Shown: positions 31,601 through 43,104 of the stretch, one piece after another
Layout of the letters: every line of letters begins with the position of its first letter
Numbering within the stretch: the first letter of the stretch is position 1
Assembly (NCBI GenBank): GCA_965644295.1
Contig: CBFFRP010000362.1
Span: 62,001-126,000 of the forward strand
DNA: 64,000 bases
Direction: 5' to 3'
Source: Paraphysomonas bandaiensis
Lineage: Eukaryota > Chrysophyceae
Notes under the pieces: generated by a model
Told to the model about the DNA's origin: nothing
The model's database searches: none
The model's input: the letters and a program-made list of their open reading frames with translations, nothing else
Translations under genes and position numbers: made by a program

Positions 31601-34600
31601 CTACATATTTCATTTTAGGAAGTAGTGTAATGCCTTCCTCAACAAGTTTTTGGCGCTGGGTCAAAGCTCTATCATACGCGTAGTAGGCTTCTTGCTTGGT
31701 TGCAAATGAACCAAGATACCTCATCCGACCTGGAAATAAAACAGAAACCTGCCAGAAATCTCCCCGCTGCACAACAGATCGCCGTCTTTCTTCATCTGCA
31801 TCCATTTTTCGTACATTGACCGCTTTCATCTTCCTTTCCACGGCAGGTTTATCGGGTTCTTGATTATTTCGACGCCGAGTGCGTTTCGGTTTGTTTTCGG
31901 CTTTCACTGCGACATTAACTTCGTTAGTTGCACTATTTTCAGTAGATTTGTCATTCTCAGTTTCGAGCGTCAATGAAGTAGTATTACTCTTTTCCGTAGC
32001 TTTACTTGCCACTGATTCGTTGGTTGTCTCATTACTACTCGGTGCAATGACAGCAGGCTGGGAATTATCTGTAGAGACACTTTTCTCATTGCTGACCTCC
32101 ATGGCATCATTATTAGGAGGATGAGAATCACCTGTGGGTACAATTTTCTCTTTGCTGACCTCCATTGCATCACCGCCTGCATTGTTTGGAGGTTGAGAAC
32201 TGCCTGTGGATGCACTTTCCTCATTGCCGACCTCCACTGCATCTGCAATTGCATTGATAGTAGGTTGAGAGCTGCCTGTAGATACACTTTTCTCATTGCT
32301 GACTTCCATACAGTCAGCGTTTGCGTTGACAGTAAGGTGAGAATTTCCTGTAGATACACTTTGGTCATTCCCAACCTGTATGGCATCAGTATTTGCATAG
32401 CTACTGGGCAGGGAATTGCCCGTAGATAAATTTTTCTCGTTACAAACATTATTTGTATCGGCGTTTGCGTTGACAGCAGGTTGAGAATTGCCAGTAGATA
32501 TACTTTTCTCATTGCTGGTATCCATTGTATCACCGCTTTCACTGACAGTACGTTGAGAACTGCCTGTAGATACACTTTTCTCATTGCTGACTTCTATACA
32601 GTCAGCGTTTGCGTTGACAGTAAAGTGAGAATTTCCTGTAGATACACTTTGGTCATTCCCGACCTGCATGGCATCAGTATTTGCATAGCTACTGGGCTGG
32701 GAATTGCCTGTGGATAAACTTTTCTCGGCGTTTGCGTTGACAGTAGGTTGAGAATTGCCAGTAGATATACTTTTCTCATTGCTGACATCCATTGCATCAG
32801 TGTTGACAGCGGGTTTCGGAGAAGTCCCTGTGGATATACCTTTCCCAATACTAACTTCAATGGCACCAGTGCATGCGCCGGTGTCGTGACTAGCAGGCTC
32901 ATGATCACGATTCCGGACAGAACTTTGTAGTTCTGGGGACTTTAATTCAGAAATATCTCCATCAACTTCCATCGCAGATTCCTCAACGTCGCGCTTCTCA
33001 CTAAGTACTTCTTCTGAACGGCATGCAGCTGGCGCAGTATTTCCTGTAGAGAGCTGCCTTTGTTCTCTCCCGTGGTCTGACTCTTTACATTCCGCGACTG
33101 CTTCGTTTGAGTCGGTCAGTAGAATATTACGAACGTCGCTACACCCTTTCTCCGACCCAACAAATTCATCTTTTTTCTCCGTATCTTCATCATTGAGGGG
33201 GGGTTTATTCGTATCTAATACATCGTTTCTGTCTATATCCATTCCATCTTCGTTGTCATTTCTATCACCATTGCAGTCATCATCCAGCCTCTTCGGATCT
33301 ACCACTTCAACACTACCCTCAGTGTCTCGTGCCTTGATGTCATCCTCTTTGGCCTCTTGCTCTTCCAGTCGCTCCAACTCCTCCCTCAGCTTTGCAGCGG
33401 CTGCCTCAGCTGCTTGCTTTGCTGCCCATCCCTTCTTACGTCCGGGTCTTTTCTTTTCCGTTGGAGCAGTATCTTGGTTAGAACCCTCCGCAGACGGCGC
33501 AGCTCCTTTTTTGGTCCGATTTCGCCTCTTTTTCACTACAATAGGTTTTCCCACAGTTTCAAGTTTAACTAGTCGTAGCTCCGCCGTAAGCTCCTCGTCT
33601 GAATACGCTGTTGTGTATTGTGCATCAGTGTTAAAATCGTACTTCACTTTGAACTTCGAATTTGTATCACACATGGAGTTATTTTCTACCACGTGGATAT
33701 CAACACAATCCCACTCCAACCACGGTAGTGTTTCGACAACTTCATAGTACAACTGGACAGTCGCCTCGTTGCAATCCGGTTCTGTGAGGCAGGAAATATC
33801 TTCACGACAAACCGCAGTAAGAGCACCCACTATTCCCAGTAGAAGTCGTCGGGAGGTTAAATCATCACCAAAGTCATACTGGGCGTCCACTACATTCCAA
33901 AGCGACGGGAAGAGAAATTGTAAAGTACTCGGTAGATCCGGAAGGCAACATGAAGGAGAACTAGAGGAAGGATCAGTCACTATGTCTGATTGTGAAGCTG
34001 TAAGCTGTGCACATGACAGAATTCTGTGTCGACACTTCATCGAAAGGGCTTCCAACATAATTTCCCGATAAGCTAAGTGCGAAACAATAGACCAACCACT
34101 ATCTAGAACTAACATCTGCCAAAAAATAGACTTCAAGAAAAACATATCAGACGCAAAGGCCTCATAATGAGTTAATACTACATGGCAGTGGGAGCGCTCT
34201 GTATATAGTGTTGTCGGTTTCATATAAGTCTGCAGTATCTCTCGATCTCCAGGACTACCGTAGTATGTCATGAGACGTACATTGCCAACGCATTTCCCGC
34301 CACTAGCATCTCGTGATTTGTATTCTTCTCGCAGCATATCTTCCCACTGAATAAGCTCCTTCACTTTAACCACTACTAGCACGGGACCCCATCGTGAGGA
34401 TCTGGATATTTTTCTTCGCGACTTTGCCTTGGTTACTGGAGCTGAATTACCTCTATCGGAATCACCAAATCCTTTCTGAATTATCGATGAAATCAATTTC
34501 GCACGATGTTGAGTGTGTGCCCTGGTCGACCCATCAGGATGTGCGTAGGTAGTGCGATCCACCACAACTGCACTATGTCCTTCATTCAACAATTCCAACG

Positions 34601-37350
34601 TACGATCGACGCAGTAATTAAAGCATGAACCGAATGAGAGTGGGGCTTTGTAATAGTCCCCACTGCGACCCTCAGATACATCGGAGTTGTGCACATACTC
34701 ACTCCAGCTGAATCGCTGCAACTTCTTTGGAGTTGGAGTATTAGAAGTATCAGTGCCATCGCTCAAAGAGCGTTTACGCTTCGTACGCGATGGTGAAAAC
34801 CCACAAGAAGTATCTCGTGACTCATGTGTATCACTGGATCGTATGGAGTCTGATGTCAGGGATTTCGAATCTCCTGACTGATATTGTGATGATGGGTGGA
34901 TACTACTTCCAACGGTCCCAGATGTGTCAATCGCTACAGATTTGCTTGCTTCTGGATTACTATCTCCAAATAATGATGCGATTCCAAGATCTGATTGGGT
35001 CGAGTTATTCGCCGGAAGATGTCCCTTGGTTAGAATATCTAACAAATGACTACTTAGACATTCTTTGACGGTTTCCTAAAAGTATTAAGAAATATCAAAT
35101 AATTAGTCAGTTTTGACAAATAAGTCAACTGTAGTAGGTGTACCATATATAAATATGCAACAGAAGTATAATATGTCGCTAGTAGACACTGACCTTCCCA
35201 TTGTATAAACTCGACGGATATATAAACGGATGGGTCGTGCTGGCTGCGATTCTCTCCGCAGTGTCATGGGTGAGATTCCCTTCCAACCCGACGGAATCTG
35301 GTACACACATCTGCCGTATCTCAGGGATTGATTTATGCTCTTCCACACATGCATCTATGCTAGTGAGGTATGCCCAATCTTTGTCTGACTTCAACAAACT
35401 GCAGTGATATGAATATTACGCGCAAAGGTGAACATGGCAGCTACACATCCTATACTAACTACTATATATGCATAATAAATTTATGACCTGTGTCTTTACC
35501 AAATTTTATTACTGCATACCTTGTGAATGGATTGGGTATTAGATCGGCGGTCTTCGGCACTTCGTCCATGGATGACAAAGGCATTACTCCCTCCAGAATT
35601 CCAGTTACACCACCAATCCATTGTTTTTTAATTGTGTCTAGGCTTTCTTGTAACGCAATTCGCCAGGCTGAGTCAAAGGACTCTAAATTTTCGTACATTT
35701 GATTGAAAGAATCAGTCACAACCTGCACGGAAAAAGACGCAGTTAACAACAAGCATATTTCACACAATGTGTTCACAAGTGATTCATACTATGTGGTATT
35801 ATATACACGAAGTATTGAAAATAATAGTCCGACACCACAACTTACACTTGTCGCATGTCTTCCAGTCGGCTTCCTAAGGTACTCTCTCATATCAGCCGCT
35901 AGCTGCGAAAAGTTTTTCGTATTATCAGACCCTGTAACTTCGTCGGGAGATTCGGATTGTTTGGTAGACTCCTCTGTGCTCAATACACTTTCCAATGATT
36001 CCTTTTTGATATTTGTGTCACGTTTAGGGGCTATTAAATCAGGCGTTGACTGTATGTTAGCTAAATGCTCTTCTATCGGTTTGATGACAAGTCCAACGGA
36101 TTGAAACTCGTTTGCTAGACTTCTAAGAACTTCATGAGGCTGCACAAAACTTCTGCCAAGTTTATTCCCGTCCCTGCACCACATAAACAGCATAAAGCAA
36201 GTATGAAAGTGCTGTGAAAGCGTGAAATATATGGTGCTTAATGCCCAAACTATATTAAAACATGCAAAGTACATTCCAGTCATGCAACATAGTAATGTTC
36301 ACCTTGTCATCCATTTCGCTGCACTCGAAGTTCTTTTCGGCGCAGGTACTGCTGACGGAACAGAGATGACTCTGGCGTCACCTTTGTCGCCGGTATTAGA
36401 GGCTACAGCGGCAGGAGCGGTCGTACTTTTCTTCGATCGCATACGTTTCTACATGAAACAATGTAATCGTTATAACAGGATAAACATGTTATCAAACAAT
36501 TTCTTTCTTATCACATGATCAGAAAGAAAGAATGCAAGCAATGCTTACTTTCTTTGGCTTCGACTCGGCCTTCGAGTCTGAATTGTCATCCATTTCAAAT
36601 GGCTTATCATTGGGCTTTTCGGCACTATCAGTTGCTTTTTGTGGTGCTTTACTGGCAGGTTTATTAGCTGCTTTCGATTCGGCTTTAGAGCCTCTTTTCG
36701 CTCGTACTTTAGGTTTCTTAGAAACAGCTTCAAATAACTCCTCTGGTTCCGGTAAATTTAGTGTCTTGGCAAGCAGAATATCCACATTGTGAAGAGAATC
36801 TAAAATATTTGATTTGTCCGAGTTTTTAGGAAATTTGGGTGCACGGTATGCAGGAGCAGGACTCTTAGCATCAGGAGTAAAGTCTTGGCGATATGTATTC
36901 CTCAGCTCAGAGAAGTCAGTAATCAGCTCAAAATCAGTACCACGCACACAATCGCTACAAGTACTTTCATCACATCGAAGGGCTTCCAAAAACGAACGGT
37001 GGGATTCAAGGATAATTTCAATGTCAAAGGCCGCCATATTCGAGAGTACCACTGAAAACTTATTCCTGTATGCAAGTTATATCGATACAAGAGGAGACAT
37101 ACTCATACTTACTTAACAGTTTTAAGTTTATCGTCGCTGATTTGATCTTGTTTCTCAGAACTACGAAATAATAAACAAATAAGACTTGTGTGCGTATTGT
37201 AATCATCCACTACCTCTTCTCAATTGACCAGCTCTTGCAGTGCCTCATAGCCTTTATTAAATCCGCTGTTGACTCAAATCTTATGATATCATCCGTAAGA
37301 GCTTGCATACTATCACGCATCTCTGATTCAAATTTATCTCGGGTTGACAT
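28672..37350 (-). CDS. Giant nuclear protein: degenerate SNF2/INO80-like lobe, tandem repeats, AP2 and FHA domains
   Basis: Seventeen minus-strand exons: 37350-37214, 37160-37113, 37065-36549, 36448-36303, 36173-35846, 35722-35520, 35398-35194, 35075-31589, 31462-31357, 31257-31140, 31021-30861, 30779-30638, 30572-30513, 30409-30215, 30127-29885, 29761-29164, 28988-28672. All sixteen introns are GT-AG and in phase, giving 2,336 residues. The N-terminal 530 residues are charged, with no domain recognised. Residues about 680-930 follow a SNF2 N-lobe of INO80 type (GPVLVVV, MTYYGSPGDRE, HVVLTHYEAFASD, WQMLVLDSGW). The DEAH box reads LDSG and the Walker A lysine region reads GSTR, so it cannot be a normal ATPase. 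Twelve 24-residue repeats follow, then an AP2 domain at about 1613-1660 (RGDFWQVSVL, RYLGSFATKQEAYYAYDRA). An FHA domain follows at about 1765-1885 (REHAVIEYN, LHNAGIFVGG, IFYFLLP), then a Pro/Ser-rich tail. Probably a chromatin-associated regulator that reads phosphothreonine. Confidence 0.78.
32050..32850 (-). repeat. Twelve in-frame 24-codon repeats inside the SNF2-like/AP2/FHA gene
   Basis: The encoded unit is roughly (V/I)STGNSQPTVNANADxxEVSNEKS. Twelve copies are seen, eight or nine of them exactly 24 residues. Units 3-5 and 7-9 are more alike than neighbours (both begin LSTGNS, SSYANTDA, QVGNDQS), which indicates a higher-order duplication. No indel breaks the frame. Confidence 0.9.
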
Positions 37351-37636
37351 TATAGTGTTTGGTTTATGAACGAGAGAATGCAAATAAATTAACGTCACTA
37401 GAGGGATTCTACTCTCGAATAATTCATAATTAATACAATAATATTAATGAAATCTAACTTATAAACTAACATACTAATATAATAATATATTATCCCGTCT
37501 ATCTCTAGTGTCCTGCGTAATCAACCACTGGAAACAAAGGGATAGATAATACAATGCAATTCTAGTTATTCGATCTCTACCCTATACTCGTATATGCTAT
37601 GAACCCCACATCTAGATATACACACAAACACATATG

Positions 37637-38161
37637 CATACATACATACATACATACATACATACATACATACATACATACATACATACATACATACATA
37701 CATACATACATACATACATACATACATACATACATACATACATACATACATACATACATACATACATACATACATACATACATACATACATACATACATA
37801 CATACATACATACATACATACATACATACATACATACATACATACATACATACATACATACATACATACATACATACATACATACATACATACATACATA
37901 CATACATACATACATACATACATACATACATACATACATACATACATACATACATACATACATACATACATACATACATACATACATACATACATACATA
38001 CATACATACATACATACATACATACATACATACATACATACATACATACATACATACATACATACATACATACATACATACATACATACATACATACATA
38101 CATACATACATACATACATACATACATACATACATACATACATACATACATACATACATAC
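37637..38161 (+). repeat. (CATA)n microsatellite, about 131 units
   Basis: An uninterrupted tetranucleotide array of about 525 bases, the reverse complement of the motif at 9652-9966. It ends about 250 bases upstream of the start codon at 38412. Long spurious open frames run through it in all phases. Confidence 0.98.
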
Positions 38162-38411
38162 AATCATCGTCAGGTGTACAACGGAGTGGGGACAGAGATA
38201 CTGAAGGTAGCCAATCACAGCTTGGAGGGACCCTCAGCCAAGAGTTGTGGTGTGGGGTGCGGTGGAATGGCTCTCTGCTCACTGCACCCTTCAGAGAATC
38301 CGTTAAACCTATTGGCGGATATTAACCATATAATATATCCTACACCAGTGATAGTCTACCCCTGCATAACTATCAATCAAATAGCACTCATATAAACTAG
38401 TGGAGTAGGAG

Positions 38412-40644
38412 ATGACGGAAGCAGTGGAGTCCTCTGATTTGATCACATGCACTGAATGTGGAGAAGAATTTCGGTCTAAAAACAGATTATTTATACATCT
38501 AGAAACTCATGGAGTGGAGAGGGAATCCGTTCATGCGACTCGACCAGGAAAGATTGTATTATTAGTCGGTTGGCTGAGTGAGTCACACGATGATGATGAA
38601 TGGGCGATAGATGGACACATTAACCCAACATGGAAAAACACGACAGATCGAATTGAGTCTGAATTATTTAAAGCTATTGAAATGGTTGATGGACCTGGTG
38701 ATGATTCACGAGATACTGATGATGTGAAAGGATTTTCTCGTGCGAGTGGATGTGCTCAACGTGCGTCGCATATGCTTCAGTCAGAGGCTTCATGTCATGG
38801 TGGGTGCGACGTCTTATGCTTCCAACTGAAGAAAAAAAGTAAACCGAAGAATCAAACATGGGTCGAAGCAGTTAACAGCAAACTACCTGCAGATATTCAT
38901 GTTATGGAGGTGTACAACCTTCCGCAAGCGTGTTGTGACTTGCATGCCGAGTCGCTTTGTTCTCAACGCCGATATGAATATGTCCTCCCTCTCCAGGCAC
39001 TTTTCCCTCCTGATGAACCTATTGCTGATATTCCCCTACGAATAGGTGGTATTAAGACTGAGCCTAATCGAGAGCGTTCCTGGTGTGTTATGGATAACGC
39101 TTTTCCAAGAAACACGCCCTCAGGCAAGGCACGAATTGAAAATTTTCGCAAATTGAAAGTAATTCTGAAAAAATTTGGTGGTAAGAAATGCATGCATAAC
39201 ATGATGACGGGTGGGGGATCTCCAGACGATGCCCCATGCAAGCGTCGCGTTGATCGATTTTATCATAAGGAACTTCTCCTGGTAGACGGCACGGTGCCGA
39301 ACTTGTCGATTTCCTCAGTAGTTACAGACAGTTCAGGAACGAGCGAAGAATGGGCTGTGTTCAGTATATCTGGAAATGCATTCCTTAAGGGCCAGGCACG
39401 GAAGATGGTAGGATTAGCTATTAGCGTATTAAGGGGATGGCTGCCGATGTCATTCATGGATGTAGCGATGGACGACGCACGAGTTGTTAAAGTCCCTTCT
39501 GCACCGGGTTGCGGATTGTATTTGGCGGAGTGTCAATTTGCCAAGTGGGAAACTAAACATGGTTTCTACATCGACCCGAGAAGAATTGAAGGTATATAAA
39601 TTGTAATTGCAATATGCGTCAAGTGTATATCCTTCCCTGTATTCAGCATTGCTGTCTGTATATTATGAATACTGATTTATCAGCCAATTTCGTCATATAT
39701 TTTCTGTACTGCAGGAGCTGATTCTAGTCGTATTGAGGACTGGATACGTATTGTGCAACACCGAGCTATTCAGCAAATGAAAGAACGCGATTGGATGGCG
39801 AGTATGAAAGAGCAGTGCCAGATGTGTCTCCTGCAATATGAAACGGAACAGTCGTTGCTTAATAGAACGCCTGAAAGTTTGCGGACATCGTTGAGAAGTT
39901 GTAGGACGGGAATTCCTGCTACATGCAGTATAGAGGTACGAGGTGCGTACGAACGGGTACTTAATTTGCTGCGGGCTGCAGATTCTTCAGGAAGTTGGCC
40001 TGCGTCGTCACAGGTACGGTTAGTCAAGTACATTAAGTGTATTTTATAAATATGTATTGCTGACCTTATCATCGCATGTAGGCCCGACAGAAGGTGATTA
40101 CGGAAAGTTCACTTGTCGAGAAAGGAAGCAGAGGAGGAACCTTTAGTGTGGGTTTCCTGCCAGCCCCACTATCTCAACCCAAAGGAAACGAGCTTTTCCC
40201 TGGTATGTTTATCCTATTCTCAATGCATATCAAATTGAAATGGCACATGCATAGAAAAATGCGATCGTTTGTCTGTTTTTGCCCTTATAGTACACTGTAG
40301 AGTTGCTGCTAGCATGCTTTCAACTTGAAAAGATATTGTATCCGTCTCGGACACCGTCGTCTACTATTGCTGTAAATAGACACGCACAGTTTCGACCACA
40401 TCGCGACACTGGCGCTGGAAGTGGTCAAACTACCAGTTTAATTGTTGCACTCGGAGACTTCGCCGGAGGCGAGTTGATGGTAGAGTGTAAAGCTAATGAT
40501 ATACGCTACAGCCCCGTGGAGATGGACGGATGGGGGCAGAGACATTGGACACTTCCCTTTGAAGGTGAACGATATAGTTTAGTATGGTTCACACCGCTGG
40601 GTGTAAAAGTACCGGATGATTTATGGTGGCTGAAAGATATATAG
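38412..40644 (+). CDS. C2H2 zinc finger / pseudouridine synthase-like / 2OG-Fe(II) oxygenase fusion
   Basis: Four exons (38412-39591, 39715-40013, 40082-40202, 40301-40644) encode 647 residues. Residues 13-33 form a C2H2 zinc finger (C13, C16, H29, H33). Residues about 45-390 follow the TruA/PUS1 fold: KIVLLVGW, GFSRASGCAQRASHM, YEYVLPLQALFP, and FSISGNAFLKGQARKMVGLAI with LRGWLP near its end. The usual catalytic motif R-x-D-x-G is here R-ASGCAQ-R, with Gln116 or its neighbours where Asp is expected, so it may be inactive. A helical linker leads to a C-terminal double-stranded beta-helix oxygenase: H567-R-D569, GDFAGGEL, H615 and R624 in GERYSLVWFTP match the HxD...H iron site and 2-oxoglutarate arginine. 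The role is probably tRNA or RNA modification; the oxygenase substrate is unknown. Intron 3 uses the CTGTAG acceptor, because the nearer TATAG would create a stop. Confidence 0.8.
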
Positions 40645-41652
40645 GACAAGTTTGCTAGTGATATAATTTTAGCTAATATATAACAATTGCTGTGTGTTGC
40701 AGTTCAACGTTGATCGACATAGTTCAATATTGCAGATGTTTTAAAATATAATATAGGCATTGGAGTTCGCAAGTGATTGACAGTGTAGCACTCACGACAT
40801 AAGCGTTGTGACGCATGATACATCATACTGCTGTTATATGTTAGACCAAGCCGTTCAGTCCAATAACTGTCAACATACCCCACGTTCATATACATCCTTA
40901 TATTTCCGTAAAGGCAAAATGCCAATCATCGACTTTCAATTTAATTCTTATATTACTTATAGACCTTCACAGAAAAGATTTTAAGTATTTACAATATTTT
41001 TTATATTAATATCTTAAATACTCGAAACAGAGGATAGAAAAAAAGTGAAAACTGAAAATTAATATAGAAGGCTCAATTAATTCTATGTTACTTATTAAAA
41101 TTTTCGAAAATCGAATTGACATATATAGACCTGAGGAAGGAGGAAGTAAGTACGTAAGTACTAACTCACAACTCACATTATACTCAACTGATGTATTCAT
41201 CAGTAGCAAATGTCTAACTATTAGCCACAGGCGTTTAAGATTTAGAACTAATTGAGCATGGAGTTTAACTAACTAGTGCTTAACCCTATATAAAATTAGT
41301 ATTTATTAGCAGTAGGCGTCAAGAACCAACACCAGATAAGTAGAGCTAGATGAAGACTAGTCAAGCGAGATCGACCGCTACCTGTATCGTAACAAGCACA
41401 AATTCTCATGTCTTACTATGTAACGCTACGGAAGCTGCTTGTGCGTCGCCGCCAGCACCAATATGCAACAACTTCCGTTTTTGTATGTGAGAAAGAAGCT
41501 CTCTATGGACGTTAGTCCTTGCGGTACAGAAGTCCTTGAGGTGCTTAACTCAACAAGCATTTGGCTATGAGTGGACAGAACAATATCTGCTGACTATAAA
41601 TCTATATATATTATATAATCGGCTCACGTCAGTTTCCCGGAGAAATATCTCC
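40645..41652. other. Intergenic, right part a dispersed repeat copy
   Basis: No gene seen. From about 41206 to 41652 the sequence belongs to a dispersed repeat: the GCTACGGAAGCTGCTTGTGC core (41423-41442) recurs at 60.1 and 60.5 kb and, reverse complemented, near 8.65 kb. The segment CGGCTCACGTCAGTTTCCCG (41621-41640) recurs near 60.78 kb. Confidence 0.55.
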
Positions 41653-43099
41653 TGTTAGAATTGGACATTTCACTGAAGTTAACTTTGGGAAATATTATTC
41701 AACCTAGTCAAATTGGTTGAATTACCTAATGAGGAGTGTGTCATCAGTCTTACAGCATCATGAGGAGTGTGACATCAGTCTTACAGCATCTTGCTTTCAG
41801 ACTGGCTTATGGGTATGTCGTATTTTGGATTCAGGTCCTCTGAACTGTAAATGTGTATGACTTGGTTTTATATTGTACTGATGCGTTTTAGTAGAGTACG
41901 GATCACTGCATTATAGGTACCACAGCATATATATGCTGTAAGGGAGGAAGCTTACAAAATCAAGAGCGAAACCTATATTATTATCGTTCTTGTCTACAAC
42001 TGCCCGCGCTGTGGGTACTCTAGCAGCTATTGATCCTACCTCTAGTGAGGTATGTGCAATAGATATGTACTCTGCATTTATATAATATCTACTATCCACC
42101 AACAAAACCTGGTAAAATCACTTTACCAGGTTTGGGCATCACATCGACTTTATTACAATATATTTTGCGTTCTTGTGACTGTTAATCATTGTATGACACA
42201 ATATTTTTTACAATCTTGTGAGTGCTAATCATTGTATGACAGGCACCACAGTATAATATTATGTATGTTGTACGGGAGATCCCTTAATAATCAAGTGCAA
42301 ACCCAATATCGCTTGTGAGGTATGTAAAATACATTTATAACTCTCTATATATCTTAATTATGTGCTCAGGGAACATTGATGTGAAGCACATGTTGACCTC
42401 CATCAAGACTCAAAATGCAGCGAGGTCCCTTATCAACGGTGAACCCACCGATGTCATGGCCTTGGGAAGCTATGGAATTGCACCGGACATGGTCACGAGA
42501 AATTGTCCAATTTCTCATTGGAATGCAACGTTATAATGTTATGAATTGCATGTATACAATATCTACATTTATCAATTGATGGCTAGAGTATGCTCCCATG
42601 TTTGAATGAAAATTTTTATTTTTGACTAGGTGAATACCATAAAACCTAGTCATTGTAAACTGAAAATATGAATTATTAAATGACTAGGTTTCAACCGCTT
42701 GACTAGGTTTTTACACCAATTTTGGTGTGACTAGGAAATTCCACCAATTTGACTAGGTTCAATAATAGATCCCGTTAACTTTGCTCTACACACGTAAACC
42801 TTAAGCTTGCTATGTTGAACACAATGCACTTTCAAGTAAGAAATTATAATTATTATACTGAACACTTCACTACATATTCGTGTAACATATGTTGAAACAT
42901 CTGTTCTCAGCAACATCTGTTTATCATATTTTCATCAGTCAGTTCTATATTATCTTGTATAGTCACACATCAGTAACTGAATTTAATTCCTTTGTACCTA
43001 TAATCACCAGTTACACCTATGAGTTGATTTCACCTATTGCACACTATCAACTCACTTCAATTGCACAGTATATATCACATCATATTGCAGAACTCAACA
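41653..43099 (-). mobile_element. Solo Copia LTR, interrupted by a DNA transposon
   Basis: The minus strand starts TGTTGAGTTCTGCAATATG at 43099 and ends TTCTAACA at 41653, flanked by a TCTCC duplication (41648-41652 and 43100-43104). The surrounding dispersed repeat continues on both sides, as seen in the uninterrupted copy near 60.78-60.86 kb. 42890-43099 matches the Copia LTR at 8241-8450. Removing the inserted transposon (41703-42757 plus one 5-bp duplication) leaves about 387 bases, a normal LTR size. No internal Copia sequence remains. Confidence 0.65.
41703..42757. mobile_element. Non-autonomous DNA transposon with 26-bp inverted repeats
   Basis: The left end CCTAGTCAAATTGGTTGAAT (41703-41722) is the inverted repeat of the right end ending ACCAATTTGACTAGG at 42757, with 23 of 26 positions matching. 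Both sides carry TTCAA (41698-41702, 42758-42762), a 5-bp target duplication. Additional TGACTAGG copies lie inside the right end (42625-42710). The interior holds a tandem duplication: about 41917-42085 resembles 42243-42345. A short open frame at 42315-42536 has no recognisable transposase motif. Confidence 0.75.
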
Positions 43100-43104
43100 T
43101 CTCC

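Noticed and set aside
31879-32930. Plus-strand frames rich in IADLHCI and SRYTFLI repeats
   Set aside because: Antisense shadows of the 24-codon repeats in the minus-strand SNF2-like/AP2/FHA gene.
9652-38161. Possible CRISPR-like arrays
   Set aside because: The repeats are simple microsatellites without spacers, and the genome is eukaryotic.
37566-38395. Open frames of 183-253 codons with MYVC/HTYI repeats
   Set aside because: Same artefact from the CATA array; no independent coding evidence.
42315-42536. 73-codon frame inside the DNA transposon
   Set aside because: No DDE/D or other transposase motif, and it lies in internally duplicated sequence.
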